Source: an uncultured Alphaproteobacteria bacterium (GTDB taxonomy: Bacteria; Pseudomonadota; Alphaproteobacteria; RF32; CAG-239). Taken from it: a DNA stretch of 7,803 nt. The notes under the pieces are model-generated. The model made no database searches. It was not told where the DNA came from and worked only from the letters and a program-made list of their open reading frames with translations. The translations under genes and the position numbers were made by a program. Shown here piece after piece: positions 5,291 to 7,803 of the stretch (position 1 is the stretch's first letter; each line of letters begins with the position of its first letter). The stretch spans positions 1 through 7,803 of the forward strand of contig CATGXW010000028.1 of the NCBI GenBank assembly GCA_949542085.1. The letters are read 5' to 3'.

Positions 5291-5794
5291 CTATTTCTTT
5301 TTCTTTGCCGGCGCTTCACCCAACTCCGAAGTACAATGCGGACAACGTGTTGCTTTAACAGGAATAGTTTCATAGCAATACGGACAAGTTTTGGTTTCCG
5401 GCTCTTTCTTAGCCTCGGCCGCCTGTTCCTGTTTAATCATTTTCGCTTGCAGTTCGTTAATAGCCTTAATCAGAATAAACACCGCAAAAGCCACAATCGT
5501 AAAACTGATAAGCGCGTTAATAAACAAACCATAATTCATGGTTACCGCTCCGGCTTTCTGTGCGGCATCCAAAGACAAATACGGCGCTTCCGGCGTCCCT
5601 TGTTTCAAAACCACAAACAAATTCGTAAAATCAACTTTGCCGAGCAACAAACCAATCGGCGGCATAATCACATCCTTAACCAAAGAGTCGACAATTTTGC
5701 CGAATGCGGCACCGATGATAATACCGACAGCCATGTCAATCACATTGCCGCGCATTGCAAATTTTTTGAATTCATTTAAAAAGCTCTTAAACAT
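5291..5794 (-). CDS. mscL: Large-conductance mechanosensitive channel with C-terminal zinc ribbon
   Basis: The 167-residue product is an inner-membrane channel that opens under high membrane tension to release solutes during hypo-osmotic shock. Family features are the N-terminal amphipathic helix [20 protein letters not shown], the pore-lining TM1 [20 protein letters not shown] (about 22-41) with the following MPPIG, a periplasmic loop (about 52-88), and TM2 (about 90-112) ending in a charged helix. Beyond the normal end it carries a zinc-ribbon-like tail with CPYC (137-140) and CPHC (151-154), then a lysine-rich end. Start: the second ATG (5794), 6 nt after AGGAG; the first ATG (5800) abuts the AGGAG. 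It lies between nusG and rplK, a position not usual for mscL. Confidence 0.95.
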   Translation of the reverse strand: MFKSFLNEFKKFAMRGNVIDMAVGIIIGAAFGKIVDSLVKDVIMPPIGLLLGKVDFTNLFVVLKQGTPEAPYLSLDAAQKAGAVTMNYGLFINALISFTIVAFAVFILIKAINELQAKMIKQEQAAEAKKEPETKTCPYCYETIPVKATRCPHCTSELGEAPAKKKK

Positions 5795-5805
5795 ATGCAT
5801 CTCCT

Positions 5806-5841
5806 AAAAAACAAAGAACCCCGTCACAAGCGGCAGGGTTC
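5806..5841 (-). terminator. Terminator/attenuator between nusG and mscL
   Basis: Minus-strand GAACCC (5836-5841) pairs with GGGTTC (5816-5821), with a small CCG/CGG helix inside, followed by TTTGTTTTTT. The T-run abuts the mscL AGGAG. I see no separate mscL promoter downstream of nusG, so mscL may depend on readthrough. Confidence 0.7.
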
Positions 5842-5861
5842 AATTAAATAAAAAAGAAAAA

Positions 5862-6395
5862 CTAGCTGACTTTTTCCACTTGAGAAAATTCGAGTTCAAC
5901 CGGCGTTGAACGACCGAAAATGGAAACAGAAACTTTCAAACGAGATTTTTCCAAATCAACTTCTTCAACCAAACCGATGAAAGAAGAGAACGGACCGTCA
6001 CAAACGCGAACTTGCTCGCCGGCTTCAAAATTAACGATAGTCTGCGGACGTTCGACACCTTCCTGCATTTGTGTAATAATGCGCTGAGCCTCAGCCTCTG
6101 TAATCGGATACGGTTTGTTACGGCTACCCAAGAAATTGGTCACATTCGGATTATCCTTAACCAAGTGCCAAGCTTCATCGGTCATAACCATCTTAACCAA
6201 AATATAACCAGGGAAGAACTTGCGCTCACTGCTGACGCGCGCACCTTTTTTAACTTCAACACCTTCTTCAGTCGGAATCATCACTTCAAAGATCTTATCT
6301 TCCATTTTCTTCAAAACAGCTTGCTCTTTGATAGATTCAGCAACTTTCTTTTCACAACCAGAGTGAACATTTACGACATACCAACGAGGATTCAT
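5862..6395 (-). CDS. nusG: Transcription termination/antitermination factor NusG
   Basis: The 177-residue product binds RNA polymerase as an elongation factor and links it to Rho or to ribosomal protein S10. The NGN domain (about 3-110) shows RWYVVNVHSGCEKKVAE at the start and the conserved ERKFFPGYILVKM (about 57-69), WHLVKDNPNVTNFLG (about 76-90) and KPYPI. The KOW domain (about 122-177) contains GEQVRVCDGPFSSFIGLVEE and ends SIFGRSTPVELEFSQVEKVS. An ATG at 6395, 9 nt after GGAG, is preferred over an upstream in-frame TTG (6410) because it gives the usual MxxRWYVV start. It begins 4 nt after the secE stop and is followed by a terminator. Confidence 0.98.
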   Translation of the reverse strand: MNPRWYVVNVHSGCEKKVAESIKEQAVLKKMEDKIFEVMIPTEEGVEVKKGARVSSERKFFPGYILVKMVMTDEAWHLVKDNPNVTNFLGSRNKPYPITEAEAQRIITQMQEGVERPQTIVNFEAGEQVRVCDGPFSSFIGLVEEVDLEKSRLKVSVSIFGRSTPVELEFSQVEKVS

Positions 6396-6399
6396 CGGC

Positions 6400-6597
6400 T
6401 TAAACTCCAAGATTAAAAATTAACTTAACAGCCCAGCCGAGCAACTGGTCAACAAAGAAGAAAAACGCCGAAGCGATTGCAACAAGTACAATAACCATAA
6501 AAGAGCTTTGCAAAACTTCTTTTCTGGTCGGCCAGGTAACTTTTTTAACTTCTTGTTTTACCTGTCTGAAAAACTGTATCGGACTGATTTTTGCCAT
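6400..6597 (-). CDS. secE: Preprotein translocase subunit SecE
   Basis: The 65-residue single-TM form is typical of most bacteria outside the enterics. SecE clamps SecY in the inner-membrane translocon. The conserved amphipathic segment FFRQVKQEVKKVTWPTRKEV (about 9-28) is followed by one membrane helix (about 31-54) and a short tail. Start: ATG at 6597, 5 nt after GGAAG. The ATG at 6609 would add MEVS, but GGAAG lies inside that extension, which favours the downstream start. It forms the classic secE-nusG pair. The tRNA-Trp and tuf genes that often precede secE are absent; a divergent gene lies upstream instead. Confidence 0.96.
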   Translation of the reverse strand: MAKISPIQFFRQVKQEVKKVTWPTRKEVLQSSFMVIVLVAIASAFFFFVDQLLGWAVKLIFNLGV

Positions 6598-6630
6598 AGA
6601 AACTTCCATTTCTAAATAAATTAAACACGC

Positions 6631-6646
6631 CTCACCGATTCGTGAG
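6631..6646 (-). other. Small hairpin in the secE leader
   Basis: CTCAC/GTGAG, a 5-bp stem with a 6-nt loop, lies between the predicted promoter and the ribosome-binding site of secE. The function is unclear and it may be incidental. Confidence 0.25.
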
Positions 6647-6656
6647 AATTAAAGCA

Positions 6657-6685
6657 ACCATAAACGATGACAGCCTGAATTTCAA
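6657..6685 (-). promoter_or_regulatory. Probable promoter of secE-nusG
   Basis: Minus-strand TTGAAA (6680-6685), 17-nt spacer, TATGGT (6657-6662). The predicted leader is about 50 nt. The -35 lies within the loop side of an inverted repeat. Confidence 0.4.
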
Positions 6686-6702
6686 GACAATTTTATTCAG
6701 GC
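6673..6702. repeat. Inverted repeat upstream of secE
   Basis: GCCTGAAT (6673-6680) and ATTCAGGC (6695-6702) flank 14 nt. A T5 run follows on the plus strand after 5 nt, too far for a confident terminator, and no plus-strand gene precedes it. It overlaps the predicted -35 of secE and could be a regulator site or the remnant terminator of a lost gene. Confidence 0.4.
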
Positions 6703-6779
6703 AGCCGTTTTTGTTGATTACAAATACCCTATGAAGCAGACCATAAACCAAACAACCAAACAATGCAACATCTTTTTTC

Positions 6780-6809
6780 TTGCCATTTTTATCAAACACG
6801 TGCTATACA
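6780..6809 (+). promoter_or_regulatory. Promoter of the 6857 gene
   Basis: TTGCCA (6780-6785), 18-nt spacer, TATACA (6804-6809). The predicted leader is about 41 nt. Its location downstream of the ATG at 6731 supports starting the gene at 6857. Confidence 0.45.
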
Positions 6810-6856
6810 AACACATCATTTCAAATTATCAATTAATCATTTTTAAATTATCGCTT

Positions 6857-7549
6857 ATGGAAACATTGCTTTATCTGAGTCTGGGACTTAACCTCATCCT
6901 GCTGACATTTCTCTGCCGTTCTTACATAAGAAAAAAGCTGCAGGAACACAAAACAACAAGATCTCAGCCTGCACCCGAAACGCCGCCGCAGCCTCGTCCG
7001 ATTGTCAACGCTCAACTCAGAACAATCGCCGAAACCTGCGAAGCTAAACTTGCCGAAGAAGACCGTGGTAAAGTCAAACTTCTTGTTCATTACCAAGACA
7101 AGGAACACCTCGCCATTTTGCAAATCGGCGAGCTAATGATCAGCCTGCGCCGGAACAACGAAAATCAATCGTTGTTCAAGATAAATTCGTTTATGGAAGC
7201 ACTAACTCTGGCGAAATACGGATATGATGGCACCGCCAGATACATTCCCGTCCCTGCCGAGCTTGAAAGTATACTGGCTCAGCGCCACATCATCAATGTT
7301 TATCTTGAAGCTCTGGGATTGGAAAAAATCTCAGAAAAAGAAGACTTCTGGTGTGTTGATACCGAAACAGGATGGAATACCGGCTGGAAACGGTTCAACT
7401 GTGATGTAAACGAGGCCTTCAGTCGCTTACACTGCAAATCAAGAGTGCGAACCTCCGAAAGCAACTACCTGCATCAAACTGAACACGAAGAATTCGTCAA
7501 CCTGCTCCTCCTTCTCAAAGGCTGGGAATACCTATTCATCGAAGTTTGA
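6857..7549 (+). CDS. Membrane-anchored protein of unknown function
   Basis: The 230-residue product has one N-terminal membrane segment (about 3-20, LLYLSLGLNLILLTFLC) followed by the basic RSYIRKK, so the rest probably faces the cytoplasm. A Pro-rich linker (37-48) leads to a soluble domain (about 50-230) with no motif I recognise. It contains several Trp (WCVDTETGWNTGWKRF at about 165-180) and ends in a hydrophobic LLLLLKGWEYLFIEV. An upstream in-frame ATG at 6731 would add 42 residues, but these are poor in coding character and contain the likely promoter. The gene is divergent from secE, has no Shine-Dalgarno sequence, and is closed by a strong terminator, so it is a single-gene unit. Confidence 0.78.
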   Translation: METLLYLSLGLNLILLTFLCRSYIRKKLQEHKTTRSQPAPETPPQPRPIVNAQLRTIAETCEAKLAEEDRGKVKLLVHYQDKEHLAILQIGELMISLRRNNENQSLFKINSFMEALTLAKYGYDGTARYIPVPAELESILAQRHIINVYLEALGLEKISEKEDFWCVDTETGWNTGWKRFNCDVNEAFSRLHCKSRVRTSESNYLHQTEHEEFVNLLLLLKGWEYLFIEV

Positions 7550-7560
7550 TTTCTCAACTC

Positions 7561-7593
7561 AACACCATCTCTTAACTGAGATGGTGTTTTTTA
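7561..7593 (+). terminator. Intrinsic terminator after the 6857 gene
   Basis: An 11-bp perfect stem AACACCATCTC (7561-7571) with GAGATGGTGTT (7578-7588), a 6-nt loop, and a T-run through 7592. It starts 11 nt after the stop. Confidence 0.93.
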
Positions 7594-7623
7594 TTATCCC
7601 CCCCTCTTCGCACAAATTCCATA

Positions 7624-7643
7624 TCGGATACAATCATATCCGA
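7624..7643. repeat. Inverted repeat upstream of the 7735 gene (possible operator)
   Basis: TCGGATA and TATCCGA flank a 6-nt centre, 17 nt upstream of the -35 of the next gene. There is no T-run on either strand. The placement would suit an activator site; it could be chance. Confidence 0.3.
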
Positions 7644-7660
7644 CCCACGCAGAAAAAACA

Positions 7661-7689
7661 TTGACAAAATTTTAAATTCAAGATACAAA
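7661..7689 (+). promoter_or_regulatory. Promoter of the 7735 gene
   Basis: Perfect -35 TTGACA (7661-7666), 17-nt spacer, TACAAA (7684-7689, a 4/6 match). The predicted leader is about 39 nt. Confidence 0.45.
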
Positions 7690-7734
7690 ATTATAAAATT
7701 TGTATCATTGATGTCTTATTTAATTTCTAGAATT

Positions 7735-7803
7735 ATGGAACCACAGAACAACGCAAAACGCTCTTCTCATTTAGAGAACGGCTCCAAGCGGACTCCTTGT
7801 CCC
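7735..7803 (+). CDS. Start of an unidentified gene (truncated by window edge)
   Basis: An ATG followed by 22 open codons (MEPQNNAKRSSHLENGSKRT, then PCP) reaches the window edge. The hydrophilic, basic start shows no membrane segment. Support comes from the promoter-like TTGACA element upstream and from the AT-rich leader ending in GAATTATGGAA, similar to the other plus-strand genes. Too short for any functional call. Confidence 0.45.
   Translation, partial: MEPQNNAKRSSHLENGSKRTPCP

Noticed and set aside
5336..5779. Plus-strand 147-codon frame opposite mscL
   Set aside because: It is antisense to an unambiguous MscL coding region and has a basic, aromatic composition typical of shadow frames.
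6601..6730. Possible tRNA-Trp gene upstream of secE
   Set aside because: No cloverleaf, no GGTTCGAATCC-like T-arm and no CCA end could be found on either strand.
6731..6856. N-terminal extension of the 6857 gene from an upstream ATG
   Set aside because: The 42 extra residues look like translated AT-rich spacer and contain a good TTGCCA-18-TATACA promoter; starting at 6857 gives a clean membrane anchor.
1..7803. CRISPR array, transposase, defence island or biosynthetic cluster
   Set aside because: No spaced direct repeats, no DDE or recombinase motifs and no recognisable effector domains were seen anywhere in the window.

Overview
The window looks like a chromosomal segment of an AT-leaning (roughly 40-45% GC by eye) alphaproteobacterium. 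The evidence is the SecE, NusG, L11, L1, L10 and L7/L12 sequences, which resemble alphaproteobacterial proteins, and an alphaproteobacterial-type flagellin start at the left edge. Gut-associated or host-associated low-GC lineages are a plausible home, but that is inference.

The backbone lies on the minus strand and reads right to left: secE-nusG (6597 to 5862), mscL (5794 to 5291), rplK-rplA (4479 to 3357), rplJ (3011 to 2529) and rplL (2368 to 1997). It covers part of the Sec translocon, transcription elongation, and the L1 stalk and L11/L10/L12 GTPase-associated stalk of the 50S subunit. Several autoregulatory RNA elements can be read. A hairpin in the rplK leader has the architecture of the L1-binding operator, and the long rplA-rplJ spacer carries an L10-type leader. 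rplL ends at a strong minus-strand terminator and rpoB does not follow, so the usual rplL-rpoBC linkage is broken here.

Stand-alone plus-strand genes flank or interrupt this backbone: two small polytopic membrane proteins (618-1250, 1391-1870), a tandem S1-like (OB-fold) protein in the nusG/mscL-rplK gap (4769-5248), a single-pass membrane-anchored protein of unknown family (6857-7549), and the start of another gene at 7735. The four complete ones are followed by an intrinsic terminator or bidirectional hairpin. All five lack a Shine-Dalgarno sequence and start behind AT-rich leaders, whereas the seven complete minus-strand genes all have one. At the left edge, 1-401 minus is the N-terminus of a flagellin with its own promoter.

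The most unusual DNA element is an imperfect palindrome of about 112 bp (2421-2532) between rplJ and rplL. Its end supplies the rplJ stop codon, and it resembles a small palindromic or MITE-like repeat. I see no tRNA, rRNA, CRISPR array, transposase, or recognisable defence or biosynthetic system.
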